Shown here in pieces: positions 8,306-17,410 of a stretch of 55,796 nucleotides of DNA. This DNA is from Paenibacillus sp. 32O-W (GTDB taxonomy: Bacteria > Bacillota > Bacilli > Paenibacillales > NBRC-103111): contig NZ_VEGP01000033.1 of NCBI RefSeq assembly GCF_007679495.1, positions 1 to 55,796 of the forward strand, in the 5' to 3' direction. The first letter of the stretch is position 1, and each line of letters starts with the position of its first letter. The position numbers were made by a program, and so were the translations under genes. The notes beneath the pieces are model-generated. The model was not told the origin of the DNA. It made no database searches and saw nothing but the letters and a program-made list of their open reading frames with translations.

Positions 8306-9469
8306 ATGAACCGCCAAGACTTGATTGATCAATTTATCGGATTGTTCGGAGATTCCTCCGAATCAATCCGTTGTTTTTATGCACCCGGGCGGGTGAATTT
8401 GATTGGAGAGCATACGGATTACAACGGAGGCTATGTTTTTCCGGCAGCGCTAACCTTCGGTACTACAATGCTGATTCGGCCGAGGCAGGATCGGGAGATT
8501 CATCTTGCATCCGCTAACTTCGAGGTGCGCGGGATCATTGATTTGGATCAGGCGAAATATGTGCAGGAGGAGGATTGGATCAATTATCCGAAAGGAATTC
8601 TCGTTCATCTGCGGAAGAACGGTTATTCCTTCAGCGGCTATGACGTCTATTATTACGGCGATATTCCGAATGGAGCCGGATTATCCTCTTCTGCTTCGCT
8701 TCAATTGGTCACCGCTTTCGGATTCATGAGCATGGAAGGACATCCGATCGACAGGGTGGAGCTGGCGCTCGTCGCCCAGCGATCCGAGAATGAATTTCTC
8801 GGAGTGCAGTGCGGGATCATGGATCAATTTACCGTAGCCATGGGGAAAGAGGACCACGCCCTTCTATTGAAATGCAGCACCCTCGAATATGAGCATGTTC
8901 CCTTCGACAGTGAAGGCTATAAGCTCGTTATCGGAAATACGAACAAGCGCAGAGGACTGGTCGATTCGGAGTATAATACGAGAAGAGGTCAGTGCGAGCA
9001 GGCGGTACAAGAGCTGCGGGCGGAGTATCCCGGGCTCAAGCTGCTGGGAGAGCTGGATCTGGCTCAATTCCGGTCCTCTCAATCGCTGATCCGGGACGAG
9101 GGCGTTCGAAGAAGAGCGCAGCATGTCATTGAAGAAAATGACCGTGTGCTGAAATCCGTGAATGCCCTGAAGCGGAACGACCTGCAGCAGTTCGGCCGAT
9201 TGATGACCGCTTCCCACAATTCCTTGCGTGATCTGTATGAAGTCACTTGCCTTGAGCTGGATGTCATGGTGGAAGAGGCTCTGGGGGTAGAGGGAGTGCT
9301 GGGTTCCCGTATGACGGGAGCAGGCTTCGGCGGCTGCACCGTATCGCTGGTCCGGGAGGATGCCGTAGACGGATTCATTGAGCGGGTAGGGGCCTCTTAC
9401 CGCGAGCGTACCGGATTGGAAGCGTCCTTCTATGTGGGGAACATAGGCAATGGAGTGAGCGAGCTGTAA
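8306..9469 (+). CDS. galK: galactokinase
   Basis: Phosphorylates alpha-D-galactose to galactose 1-phosphate, first committed step of the Leloir pathway. The 387 residues match family length. The galactokinase signature is clear (GRVNLIGEHTDYNGGYVFPA), as are the GHMP ATP-binding loop GDIPNGAGLSSSASLQL and the C-terminal GSRMTGAGFGGCTVSL. Start ATG 8306 has GGACGGTGAG upstream and lies 4 bp after the aldolase stop, so the two are translated from one transcript. Followed by galE and galT. Confidence 0.97.
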   Translation: MNRQDLIDQFIGLFGDSSESIRCFYAPGRVNLIGEHTDYNGGYVFPAALTFGTTMLIRPRQDREIHLASANFEVRGIIDLDQAKYVQEEDWINYPKGILVHLRKNGYSFSGYDVYYYGDIPNGAGLSSSASLQLVTAFGFMSMEGHPIDRVELALVAQRSENEFLGVQCGIMDQFTVAMGKEDHALLLKCSTLEYEHVPFDSEGYKLVIGNTNKRRGLVDSEYNTRRGQCEQAVQELRAEYPGLKLLGELDLAQFRSSQSLIRDEGVRRRAQHVIEENDRVLKSVNALKRNDLQQFGRLMTASHNSLRDLYEVTCLELDVMVEEALGVEGVLGSRMTGAGFGGCTVSLVREDAVDGFIERVGASYRERTGLEASFYVGNIGNGVSEL

Positions 9470-9606
9470 TAAGGAATAACAGTACCAATTTCGTTGCGGC
9501 ACAAGCAGAATGATAGGGCACCTGGAATCTCACTCCCATCGGTATAGGTAAACGGGCTTAAGAGGTTATAGTGCCATGACGTATACAGAACGGAGGGAAT
9601 ACGCAA

Positions 9607-10593
9607 ATGGCGGTATTGGTCACGGGCGGAGCCGGCTACATAGGCTCCCATACGGTTGCAGAACTTATTGATGCCAAGGAAGAAGTAGTCGTCGTCGATA
9701 ATCTCAGTCAAGGACACCGGCAAGCGCTGCTGGGCGGCAAGCTTTATGTGGGAGATATACGCGATGAGGAATTCATGGAAACGGTGTTCAAGGAAAACGA
9801 CATCGAATCCGTCATTCATTTCGCCGCATACTCTCTTGTTGGAGAGAGCATGCAGAATCCGGCCAAATATTACGACAATAACGTCTATGGTACGCAGCGC
9901 CTGTTGGAAATTATGAAGAAGTACGGAACGAAACGCATCGTCTTCTCCTCAACGGCAGCTACCTACGGCGAGCCGCAGACGGTGCCGATTGAGGAAACCG
10001 CACCGACACAGCCGACGAATACTTATGGAGAGACGAAGCTCTCTATGGAGAAAATGATGAAGTGGTTCGATGCGGCTCATGGCATCAAATATGTCGCGCT
10101 GCGTTATTTCAATGCGGCAGGAGCTCATCATAGCGGCCGGATCGGGGAAGACCATTCTCCGGAGACTCATCTGGTCCCGCTTATCCTTCAGGTTCCGCTT
10201 GGTAAGCGGGAGCATGTATCCATCTTTGGTGATGACTATCCGACTGAGGACGGTACTTGTATCCGGGATTACCTGCATGTATCCGATTTGGCGGATGCTC
10301 ACCTGCTCGCTTTGGAGAGACTGCGAAGCGGCGGGGAGAGCTCGGTTTATAACTTGGGAAGCGGCAAAGGATTTTCCGTCAAGGAAATGATCGACGTGGC
10401 CAGGAAAGTGACCGGGCATCCGATTCCTGCCGTGCTCGAACCGAGGAGAGCCGGAGACCCGGCAGTGCTGATAGCTTCATCGGCGAAGGCCAAGCGCGAA
10501 TTGAACTGGAGCCCGCGGAGGGACAATCTGGAAGAGATCGTAGAATCCGCCTGGAACTGGCATCGTCAGCACCCGGATGGGTTCACGGAATAG
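9607..10593 (+). CDS. galE: UDP-glucose 4-epimerase
   Basis: Interconverts UDP-galactose and UDP-glucose with bound NAD. The 328 residues show the N-terminal [16 protein letters not shown] nucleotide loop, the serine segment [12 protein letters not shown], and the catalytic [11 protein letters not shown] (YxxxK). [10 protein letters not shown] and [19 protein letters not shown] are typical GalE blocks. ATG 9607 follows GGAGGGAATACGCAA. A 137-bp gap to galK has no obvious terminator. Confidence 0.97.
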   Translation: MAVLVTGGAGYIGSHTVAELIDAKEEVVVVDNLSQGHRQALLGGKLYVGDIRDEEFMETVFKENDIESVIHFAAYSLVGESMQNPAKYYDNNVYGTQRLLEIMKKYGTKRIVFSSTAATYGEPQTVPIEETAPTQPTNTYGETKLSMEKMMKWFDAAHGIKYVALRYFNAAGAHHSGRIGEDHSPETHLVPLILQVPLGKREHVSIFGDDYPTEDGTCIRDYLHVSDLADAHLLALERLRSGGESSVYNLGSGKGFSVKEMIDVARKVTGHPIPAVLEPRRAGDPAVLIASSAKAKRELNWSPRRDNLEEIVESAWNWHRQHPDGFTE

Positions 10594-10688
10594 AAGGATC
10601 CGTTGTCAAGCTTAAAGCCGGTCTATGACCGGATGCGACCGGCTAAGTTACAATATTTATGATCATGTGAGGAAAGAAGGCAGGATCG

Positions 10689-12287
10689 ATGCATAACAAC
10701 AACGGCCACATAAGCAAAACGGAGGCAGCCCAATGGTTGGCGCGGCTTGTCCGCTTCGGGGAAGCGAAGGGGCTTATTGAAGAAGAGGATCGGATTCCTG
10801 TAACGAATGCTCTTCTCGATCTGCTGCAGATTGAGGAGCCTTGCGATGGTGACCTGGATACTTTATTTCCTCCTGAAGAAGATCTGGCTGGAGACAGCCC
10901 GATGCCGCTGCTGAATCCTCTCCTGGATTATGCTGCCGGGCAGGGGCTGCTGTCGGATAACACGGTGACTTATCGGGATTTGTTGGATGCCAGGATGATG
11001 GGGCTGCTGATGCCCCGGCAATCCGAGATCATCCGGGAGTTCTCCCGTTTGCTGGAGCAGAAAGGGCCCGAAGCGGCGACACATTGGTTCTACAGCCTTT
11101 CCAAGCATTCCAATTATATCCGGATGGATCGGATCCGCCAGAATGAATATTGGCAGGCATCGACAGACTATGGCGATTTGGAAATAACGATCAACCTGTC
11201 CAAACCGGAGAAGGACCCCAAGCAAATTGCGCTGGAACGGAGCATGCCGCAGAGCCGGTATCCGAAATGTCTGCTCTGTGCGGAGAATGTCGGCTATGCC
11301 GGGAGGGTCAATCATCCGGCCAGACAGAACCACCGGATCATTCCGGTGAAGCTTGCAGGCCAATCCTGGTTTTTTCAATATTCTCCTTATGTCTATTACA
11401 ATGAACACTGCATTATTTTAAGCGGACAGCATGTTCCCATGAAGCTGACTAAGGATACCTTTATCCGGCTGGCGGAATTTACTGAGCAGTTTCCGCATTA
11501 TTTCATCGGGTCCAACGCCGACCTGCCGATCGTGGGCGGTTCGATTCTCAGCCACGATCATTTTCAAGGGGGACGTCACCGGTTCGCGATGGAGGTGGCC
11601 GCGCGCGAGGAGGAATTCGTACATCCGCGCTATCCGGGCATCCGGGCGGCCATCGTGAAGTGGCCTATGTCGGTGATCCGCATTTCCGGCCCGAATTCCG
11701 GAGAGTTGACTGATTTAGCTTATACGCTGCTGGAAGTCTGGCGGGGGTACAGCGATGAATCCGCCGATATCCTTGCGTTCAGCCGGGAGGAAGACGGTAC
11801 ACTTACCCCTCATAACACCATCACACCGATCGCCCGCAGGAATGCCCAGGGGGAATGGGAATTCGATCTGGTGCTCCGCAACAATCGAACGTCTCCGGAG
11901 CATCCGCTGGGAATATTCCATCCTCACCGGGAATTGCATCATATTAAGAAGGAGAACATCGGGCTGATCGAGGTTATGGGACTCGCCGTTCTACCCGGAC
12001 GCTTGCAGCAGGAGCTCCGCATGATCAGCGGCATCCTTAGCGGGCAAGCTCCAGTGGCAGAATGGCCGGAAGGGCATCCCCTGCAGCCGCATCAAGCTTG
12101 GATCCGGCAGCTGGCACAAGAGCATGGAACGCGGATGAGCGAGGCGGAAGCGGCTGCCGTCCTTCGGCAGGAGGTTGGCCGAAAGTATATGCAGGTACTC
12201 GAGGATGCGGGTGTGTTCAAACGGAATAGCGCAGGCAAGGACGCTTTTCGCAGCTTTATGTTCCATGCCGGGTTTGTGCTCCGATAA
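10689..12287 (+). CDS. galT: UDP-glucose--hexose-1-phosphate uridylyltransferase (class II)
   Basis: Transfers UMP from UDP-glucose to galactose 1-phosphate. At 532 residues it belongs to the long Firmicute class of GalT rather than the 350-residue E. coli type. Diagnostic stretches are YFIGSNADLPIVGGSILSHD and HFQGGRHRFAM, together with NHPARQNHRIIPVKLAGQSW and the C-terminal FHAGF. ATG 10689 is preceded by AAAGAAGG. An 8-bp stem (10616-10623 with 10637-10644) lies in the galE-galT gap but lacks a T-run. Confidence 0.95.
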   Translation: MHNNNGHISKTEAAQWLARLVRFGEAKGLIEEEDRIPVTNALLDLLQIEEPCDGDLDTLFPPEEDLAGDSPMPLLNPLLDYAAGQGLLSDNTVTYRDLLDARMMGLLMPRQSEIIREFSRLLEQKGPEAATHWFYSLSKHSNYIRMDRIRQNEYWQASTDYGDLEITINLSKPEKDPKQIALERSMPQSRYPKCLLCAENVGYAGRVNHPARQNHRIIPVKLAGQSWFFQYSPYVYYNEHCIILSGQHVPMKLTKDTFIRLAEFTEQFPHYFIGSNADLPIVGGSILSHDHFQGGRHRFAMEVAAREEEFVHPRYPGIRAAIVKWPMSVIRISGPNSGELTDLAYTLLEVWRGYSDESADILAFSREEDGTLTPHNTITPIARRNAQGEWEFDLVLRNNRTSPEHPLGIFHPHRELHHIKKENIGLIEVMGLAVLPGRLQQELRMISGILSGQAPVAEWPEGHPLQPHQAWIRQLAQEHGTRMSEAEAAAVLRQEVGRKYMQVLEDAGVFKRNSAGKDAFRSFMFHAGFVLR

Positions 12288-12301
12288 AACGACCGATAGC
12301 C

Positions 12302-12344
12302 GCACAGACGGGGCGACGAAGTTCTTTACGGCCCCTTTGTGTGC
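12302..12344 (+). other. hairpin between galT and pfkB
   Basis: GCACA...GGGGC pairs with GCCCC...TGTGC across the region. There is no T-run, so it is a possible processing or attenuation structure rather than a clear terminator. Confidence 0.3.
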
Positions 12345-12437
12345 AGCCAACCAGCAATGCTATAGTTCAAATAAATACGATTACTCAAGGTGCTACGCAA
12401 CGAAGAAGCTTATGCACTGAACAAAGAAGGGTGGACC

Positions 12438-13367
12438 ATGATAACAACAGTAACGCTCAATGCGGCGATTGACAAAACATATTACGTAGACCGGTTTGAA
12501 TTGGGGAAAGTGACGAGAGTTCCGAAAATGCATGCTCTTCCGGGAGGCAAAGGCATCAACGTAGCCAGAGTCATCCATCTGCTCGGGGAATCTTCACTTG
12601 CAACCGGATTCATTGCCGGCAGCAATGGCCGATTCATCGAGAAGAAACTAACCGAGCAGGGGATCTCCCATGATTTTGTCACGATTGAAGGCGAGTCCCG
12701 TATTTGCTTGAATATTATTGATCGTTCTTCAGGGGAATCTACCGAAATTTTGGAGCAGGGACCGACTGCGGCCCAGATGGACCAGACAGCGATGGAAGCG
12801 AAGGTGAAGGAGCTGGCGGAGCGTTCCGGCATATTATGCTTCTCCGGCAGTCTGCTTGCAGGGGTGCCCACGGACTTCTATGCCCGCTTGATCGCAACGG
12901 CGAAATCAGCCGGGGCCAAAGTTTTTCTGGATACGAGCGGGGACGCCCTTCTTGCCGGCATCGAAGCAGTGCCGTATTTCATTAAGCCTAACGAGGACGA
13001 AGTGGCCAAGATCATCGGTCATCCGCTGGAGAAGGAAAGTGATTTGTATGACAGTGTTCAAGGGCTGATGGAGCGGGGGATAGCCTGTGTGGTTGTGTCA
13101 CTTGGCGAGAACGGCTCGTTGGCAGGAGTGGAAGGACAATTATACCGCGTTAAAGCTCCCCGCATTGAAGCGGTTAATACGGTTGGCTGCGGAGATTCCT
13201 TCGTTGCCGGCATGGCCGTAGGTGTAGCCCGCGGTCTGCCTGTTGAAGAATGCCTTCGTCTGGCCACCGCCTCGGGTTCGGCTAACGCTTTGACGGAAGA
13301 GGCCGGTAACGTGCGGCTGGATGATGTGCAAAGGCTGATCGCCGAGGTTAGTATCGAGCTTCTGTAA
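12438..13367 (+). CDS. PfkB-family sugar-phosphate kinase (1-phosphofructokinase / tagatose-6-phosphate kinase type)
   Basis: A 309-residue ribokinase-fold enzyme of the LacC/FruK branch, expected to add phosphate from ATP to a ketohexose phosphate and give a bisphosphate. It shows TVTLNAAIDKTYYVDRF at the start, LPGGKGINVARVIHLLG, and the anion-hole motif NTVGCGDSFVAGMAVG, where Cys replaces the usual Ala of GAGD. The NxVGxGD form is nearer to LacC than to FruK. The frame is open for 16 more codons, but ATG 12438 with AAGGGTGG upstream starts exactly at the conserved N-terminus. It pairs logically with the operon's aldolase: kinase product in, two triose phosphates out. Confidence 0.88.
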   Translation: MITTVTLNAAIDKTYYVDRFELGKVTRVPKMHALPGGKGINVARVIHLLGESSLATGFIAGSNGRFIEKKLTEQGISHDFVTIEGESRICLNIIDRSSGESTEILEQGPTAAQMDQTAMEAKVKELAERSGILCFSGSLLAGVPTDFYARLIATAKSAGAKVFLDTSGDALLAGIEAVPYFIKPNEDEVAKIIGHPLEKESDLYDSVQGLMERGIACVVVSLGENGSLAGVEGQLYRVKAPRIEAVNTVGCGDSFVAGMAVGVARGLPVEECLRLATASGSANALTEEAGNVRLDDVQRLIAEVSIELL

Positions 13368-13575
13368 TCTCCGGGATTCTGGGGTTGAGATACGTTCTTC
13401 GGCCGGATGAACCGGAGGATTGATTATAGAGGAGGGTGAAATTTCATGAAAGCTCTTTATTTTGGGAATATGTTTTCACCTTTCTCTTTTTCTTCAAGCA
13501 AAAGAATGGTAATATGGACTAAAGTACTGTCGGATGAAGACCGACATTTGTCATTTTGGGGGGGCAGGACACTTG

Positions 13576-13959
13576 TTGAAAAGAACATTGGTCGGATTGC
13601 TGCGGAGCCACGAGCAAACAGGAGAAAAAGCGAAAGATCCTTTGTTAAAAACAAGGTACTACAAGCTTTCCAAAGACAAGCTTTGGGAAGAGGTCGTAAG
13701 TACGCTCAAGAAAATCAACGGGTACAAAATTCTGCATGAAGTCCCTAATGTCGGGGAAATCGTGGTCGAGAAGAAAACGATTACGGGACGTCGGCAGGAC
13801 ATTACCCTGACCCTGTTTGCCATCACTCCGGTTAAAAGCGCCGTCGATATCTATTCCGCTTCCCGCGGGTCGCTCGGGGACCTTGGCTCCAATTACCGGA
13901 CTATCCTCGATATTTACAATGCGTTGGATCGCAGGCTGTCGGCTTATAAAATTTCTTGA
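13576..13959 (+). CDS. DUF1499 family protein
   Basis: A soluble protein of about 127 residues resembling DUF1499 (KDKLWEEVVSTLKKINGYKI, TLTLFAITPVKSAVDIYSAS, YRTILDIYNALDR). Function is unknown. Start choice is uncertain: an ATG at 13534 has no ribosome binding site, while adjacent TTG codons at 13573 and 13576 follow a GGGGGGGCAGG run and give the expected LKRTLVG N-terminus. A 97-codon ORF in another frame (13446-13739) with a strong site overlaps it and is discussed under findings. Confidence 0.72.
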   Translation: MKRTLVGLLRSHEQTGEKAKDPLLKTRYYKLSKDKLWEEVVSTLKKINGYKILHEVPNVGEIVVEKKTITGRRQDITLTLFAITPVKSAVDIYSASRGSLGDLGSNYRTILDIYNALDRRLSAYKIS

Positions 13960-13998
13960 GCCGGCCGCCGGCCGGCTGGACCCCAGCGGCATCTGAGT

Positions 13999-14042
13999 AT
14001 ACGAAAAGCGGGGGAAAATTCGTTTTCCCCCGCTTTTCGTAT
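13999..14042. terminator. bidirectional terminator
   Basis: A perfect 20-bp stem with a TTCG loop (arms 13999-14018 and 14023-14042; core GCGGGGGAAAA). A-rich and T-rich flanks let it serve both the DUF1499 gene and the converging tpx gene. Confidence 0.9.
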
Positions 14043-14056
14043 GGAATTTATCGCAA

Positions 14057-14575
14057 TCAGACCAGTTTCTTGACGGCTTCGATAGCCGCTTCATAGTTAG
14101 GATGCTCGGTCATCTCACTCAGGTATTCAACATATTGGATCTTGTTGTCCGCATCGAGAACGAAGATAGAGCGCATCAATAATTGAAGCTCTTTGATCAG
14201 CACGCCGTAGGCTTCGCCAAATGAGCGTGTTTTATAGTCGGATAAGGTGACCACTTTATCCACACCGGCCGCGCCGCACCAACGGGCTTGAGCCATCGGC
14301 AGGTCTACGCTGACTGTAAGGATGACGACGTTGTCTCCCAATTTGCCGGCCTCTTCATTGAATCTGCGGGTTTGCGCATCACAGACGCCGGTGTCCAGAG
14401 AAGGAACGACACTGATCAGCTTGATTTTGCCCGCATAGTCGGACAAGGAAGCCGTATCAACAAGACTTTGGTTAAGAGTGAAATCAGGAGCCTGATCTCC
14501 CACCTTTAATTCGCTGCCGATCAGAGTAATCGGATTGCCTTTCAAAGTTGCGGCATTGGCGCGTTCTTGAGCCAT
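14057..14575 (-). CDS. tpx: thiol peroxidase, atypical 2-Cys peroxiredoxin
   Basis: Reduces hydrogen peroxide and alkyl hydroperoxides using thioredoxin. The 172 residues contain the Tpx signature [18 protein letters not shown] with the peroxidatic cysteine, and the resolving cysteine in [25 protein letters not shown] is the usual N-terminal block. The frame allows a TTG at 14584, but AAAGGAGG is too close to it; ATG 14575 fits better. It is divergent from the LysR gene. Confidence 0.96.
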   Translation of the reverse strand: MAQERANAATLKGNPITLIGSELKVGDQAPDFTLNQSLVDTASLSDYAGKIKLISVVPSLDTGVCDAQTRRFNEEAGKLGDNVVILTVSVDLPMAQARWCGAAGVDKVVTLSDYKTRSFGEAYGVLIKELQLLMRSIFVLDADNKIQYVEYLSEMTEHPNYEAAIEAVKKLV

Positions 14576-14744
14576 AATGAACAATTCCTCCTTTAGGGAA
14601 ACCTAAAATTTGGCTTTTGCTTCATCCTATTATAATATGAGTAATTGATACTTGTCCAATAACGAACATGTAAAGACGCTTAATAGCGGGCTTGTGCTGA
14701 CGGCGGGAACGGCTGGGTCCGGGGAAAGGGTAGGGAATGGAAAA

Positions 14745-15644
14745 GTGGAGCTTAGACAATTGCATTATTTTGTTAAGGTAGCCAAGAAGCAGCATGTGAC
14801 GCAGGCATCGGAAGAGCTGCATGTTGCGCAATCGGCAGTAAGCAGACAAATTCGTCAGCTGGAGCAGGAGCTGGGGGTCACTCTCTTTGTGCAAAAAGGG
14901 AGGAACCTGCAAATAACTCCGGTCGGCAAGCTGTTTCTGTCCCGGATTGAAGAAATATTAAACGAACTGGACCGGGCAGTGGTGGAGGTCAAGGAATTTC
15001 TGGATCCTACACGCGGCGAGATCAGAATCGGCTTCCCGCACAGCTTGGGTATAGCCTTGCTGCCAACCGTCATAGCCAAGTTCCGACAGCACTACCCTGA
15101 TGTTAAATTCAAGCTGAGACAGGGAACTTTCTTCAGCCTCATTCGTGATGTGATCGAAGGCGAAATCGATCTTTCGTTCATCTCCCCGTTCCCCGAATCT
15201 CATAACTATGTATCGGGAGAAATTCTGCTGACGGAAGAATTGTTCGGAATTCTTCCGGATACCCATCCTCTGGCGGGGGAGGCTACGATCCGGTTGGATC
15301 AATTGAAGGACGAACCGTTCGTTATGTTCAGCGATGCCTACTCGCTTAGAACGATCGTTCTGCAAGCCTGCAAGAAGGCGGGCTTCGTCCCCCAAATCGG
15401 CTTCGAGGGGGAGGAGACGGATACGATTCGCGGGCTGGTCGCTGCCGGCCTGGGGGTCAGCTTGATGCCCGAGATGGCTCTGATGGAAACTTCCAAGCTG
15501 CAGCCGGCCAGGGTTCGTGTCATTGAGCCGACGGTTACCCGGACGATCGGCCTGATCCGCCGCAAAAGCGAGAAGCTGTCTCCCGTCGTGCAGGCCTTCC
15601 GAGAATTCTTGCTGGACTACTTCGGCCATGATCGGAATCAGTAA
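14745..15644 (+). CDS. LysR family transcriptional regulator, GltC-like
   Basis: A 299-residue LysR protein. The helix-turn-helix is ELRQLHYFVKVAKKQHVTQA followed by HVAQSAVSRQIRQLEQELGV, and GEIRIGFPHSLGIALLPTVI opens the effector domain. Several blocks are very like Bacillus subtilis GltC, activator of glutamate synthase, but no glt genes lie here, so the target is unknown. The frame runs 31 codons further upstream; the GTG at 14745 starts at the conserved MELRQL position after a GGGAATGG site. It faces away from tpx across a shared promoter region, which would allow control of tpx. Confidence 0.88.
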   Translation: MELRQLHYFVKVAKKQHVTQASEELHVAQSAVSRQIRQLEQELGVTLFVQKGRNLQITPVGKLFLSRIEEILNELDRAVVEVKEFLDPTRGEIRIGFPHSLGIALLPTVIAKFRQHYPDVKFKLRQGTFFSLIRDVIEGEIDLSFISPFPESHNYVSGEILLTEELFGILPDTHPLAGEATIRLDQLKDEPFVMFSDAYSLRTIVLQACKKAGFVPQIGFEGEETDTIRGLVAAGLGVSLMPEMALMETSKLQPARVRVIEPTVTRTIGLIRRKSEKLSPVVQAFREFLLDYFGHDRNQ

Positions 15645-15719
15645 AGGCATGAGCACAGCGCTGTCCGTAAGTCATTGAAGATGATGGAACCGCCCTGTTT
15701 CGCCAATTGAAAAGCAAAA

Positions 15720-15785
15720 AAAAGCCGTCTCTTATGTAAATTGGAAGGATCAACAACCATTTACAAAAAGGAGACGGTTTCTTTG
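15720..15785 (+). terminator. terminator-like long inverted repeat
   Basis: Arms 15722-15744 and 15757-15780 (AAGCCGTCTC with GAGACGGTTT, and GTAAAT with ATTTAC) pair with a small bulge and are followed by TTTCTTTG, downstream of the LysR gene. Confidence 0.7.
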
Positions 15786-15933
15786 TATACACCATAATTT
15801 TTGCTAAATGATGGGCGTGAAGAGGACATTCCGGAGAATCACCTCATACATGTGATTGAACGATACCGTGAATCGCTAGGAAGACCGCATGGCTATGTGG
15901 CGGCCTGTCCAGGCTCTCAGCAAGCATAGAGCA

Positions 15934-16968
15934 TTATTTCTTAAGCTGCATGACGCCGCTGCTGCGCTTCCCGGTAGATTTGCGGGTAATCAGGTGAGTA
16001 GGCAGCAATATTTCCACATGAACTTCTTCCGGATGCTGAATGCGCCACATCAACTGGGAGAAGGCTTTATGGGCAAAACGGCTGAGATCGATGTCAATCG
16101 TTGTAATCTTAGGAACGGACATTTGGGAGAAATCGCTGTTGTCGAAGCCGCAGACGGAAATGTCTTCGGGGATCCGGAAGCCTGCTTTTCCCAAGGAGGA
16201 GCAGACGAAGAAACCGTACCCATCGTTCAGACAAAACCAGGCGTTCGGCTGCCGATCGAGGGAGGTGACCAGTTCGTCAATAAGCTCCCCGTCCTCCTGC
16301 ACATCGATAAACATGCGCTCCGCTTGGGGCTCGATGCCGTGCTCCCTCAGAGCCAGCATATATCCTTCCCACCGTTCCTGGTAACTGGGCGAAAAATTGA
16401 CATTCCCGATGATGGCGATATCCTGATGGCCGAGGTCCAGGAGATGCTTGACAGCGGTGTAAGCGCCGAACCGGTTGTTAGTGAGAACCGCATCCGCTTG
16501 AATCAGCGGGTGATGATGATCGATGAGCACGGTCGGTATCCCCTGATCGATCACCTTATTGATATAATCCGTACTAATATGCGACAGAATGAGGATGCCG
16601 TCCACATTATAGTTATCGATAAAGGAGGGCAGGACTAAGCTGTCCCTTGCAGCCGGTGTAATCGATTGGATCAACAGATTGATACCGTGTCGTTGTGCTT
16701 CGCTTTCGATGGCAAGGTAAATCTGTCCGAAGAAGTTTTGCATCGAAAATGCGAATTCCGAGGCAATAAGCCCGATAGTCTTAACCTGCTGTCGGTCTGA
16801 CGGCCTCGTTTTTTTCTTATAGCGGTAACCCATTTCCTCGGCGGTTTTAATAATTTTCTGCCGTGTTTCCTCACTTACCCCGTCCTTGCCTGAGAGCGCT
16901 TGGGAGACCGAGTTTTTGGATATGTTCATGCGATCGGCAATATCCTGCATAACGACTTTTTTACGCAT
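15934..16968 (-). CDS. LacI family transcriptional repressor
   Basis: A 344-residue LacI/GalR regulator. Helix-turn-helix: VVMQDIADRMNISKNSVSQA followed by LSGKDGVSEETRQKI. The C-terminal sugar-binding domain has GLIASEFAFSMQNFFGQIYL, PTVLIDHHHPLIQADAVLTN and the dimer segment ISVCGFDNSDFSQM. The frame extends 41 codons upstream, but ATG 16968 after AGAGAGG begins at the conserved helix-turn-helix. It is divergent from the ABC sugar importer and GH130 operon, which it most likely represses. A perfect palindrome lies directly after its own promoter. Confidence 0.93.
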   Translation of the reverse strand: MRKKVVMQDIADRMNISKNSVSQALSGKDGVSEETRQKIIKTAEEMGYRYKKKTRPSDRQQVKTIGLIASEFAFSMQNFFGQIYLAIESEAQRHGINLLIQSITPAARDSLVLPSFIDNYNVDGILILSHISTDYINKVIDQGIPTVLIDHHHPLIQADAVLTNNRFGAYTAVKHLLDLGHQDIAIIGNVNFSPSYQERWEGYMLALREHGIEPQAERMFIDVQEDGELIDELVTSLDRQPNAWFCLNDGYGFFVCSSLGKAGFRIPEDISVCGFDNSDFSQMSVPKITTIDIDLSRFAHKAFSQLMWRIQHPEEVHVEILLPTHLITRKSTGKRSSGVMQLKK

Positions 16969-17007
16969 AATTAAAAACCTCTCTCTGCAACCTAACCCTT
17001 CATTTTC

Positions 17008-17055
17008 TTGTAACGTTACAAAATACACTATACAGGAGAATCGCTGTATTGTAAA
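17008..17055 (-). promoter_or_regulatory. lacI-type gene promoter with operator palindrome
   Basis: On the minus strand TTTACA (17055-17050), 17-bp spacer and TATAGT (17032-17027) are followed by the perfect palindrome TTGTAACGTTACAA (17021-17008), placed to block transcription: predicted autorepression. Confidence 0.7.
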
Positions 17056-17107
17056 TCGAAAACGCTTTTTTGCAGAAAAAAGTACGGACAAATTTACAAA
17101 ATATTAA

Positions 17108-17167
17108 TTGACAGCGTTGCCAGTTAAGGTGATAATGATTTTGTAATGGACAAATCAACATTACAAA
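17108..17167 (+). promoter_or_regulatory. promoter and operator half-sites of the ABC/GH130 operon
   Basis: TTGACA (17108-17113), 17-bp spacer, GATAAT (17131-17136). Just downstream is an inverted pair TTTGTAAT (17140-17147) and ATTACAAA (17160-17167), the same TTGTAA/TTACAA half-sites as in the palindrome at 17008. The rest of the 319-bp divergent gap has scattered half-sites but no gene. Confidence 0.65.
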
Positions 17168-17410
17168 TTGGATTACTATTTTACGTGTAATGTTGAGTTT
17201 CGATTCTTTGCCACTTAGCAGTGGGAAGTCGACTATCTTTAAAGAAGGTGGAGATGGCGGACAGATAACAATAGTCACGTAGAACATTGGAAGGAGCCTT
17301 GAATAAGCCGTCGTTGGTCTTATAAGGTTCAACAAGGCAGCCGGGTGGCTGTTTGGGATGATGTTTTTGAATGGCTGTTAGGTAAATTGATTTTACAGGG
17401 GGCGAGTCAA

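Noticed and set aside
17008-17021. CcpA cre site
   Set aside because: TTGTAACGTTACAA departs from the cre consensus at the key second position and fits a local LacI-family operator better.
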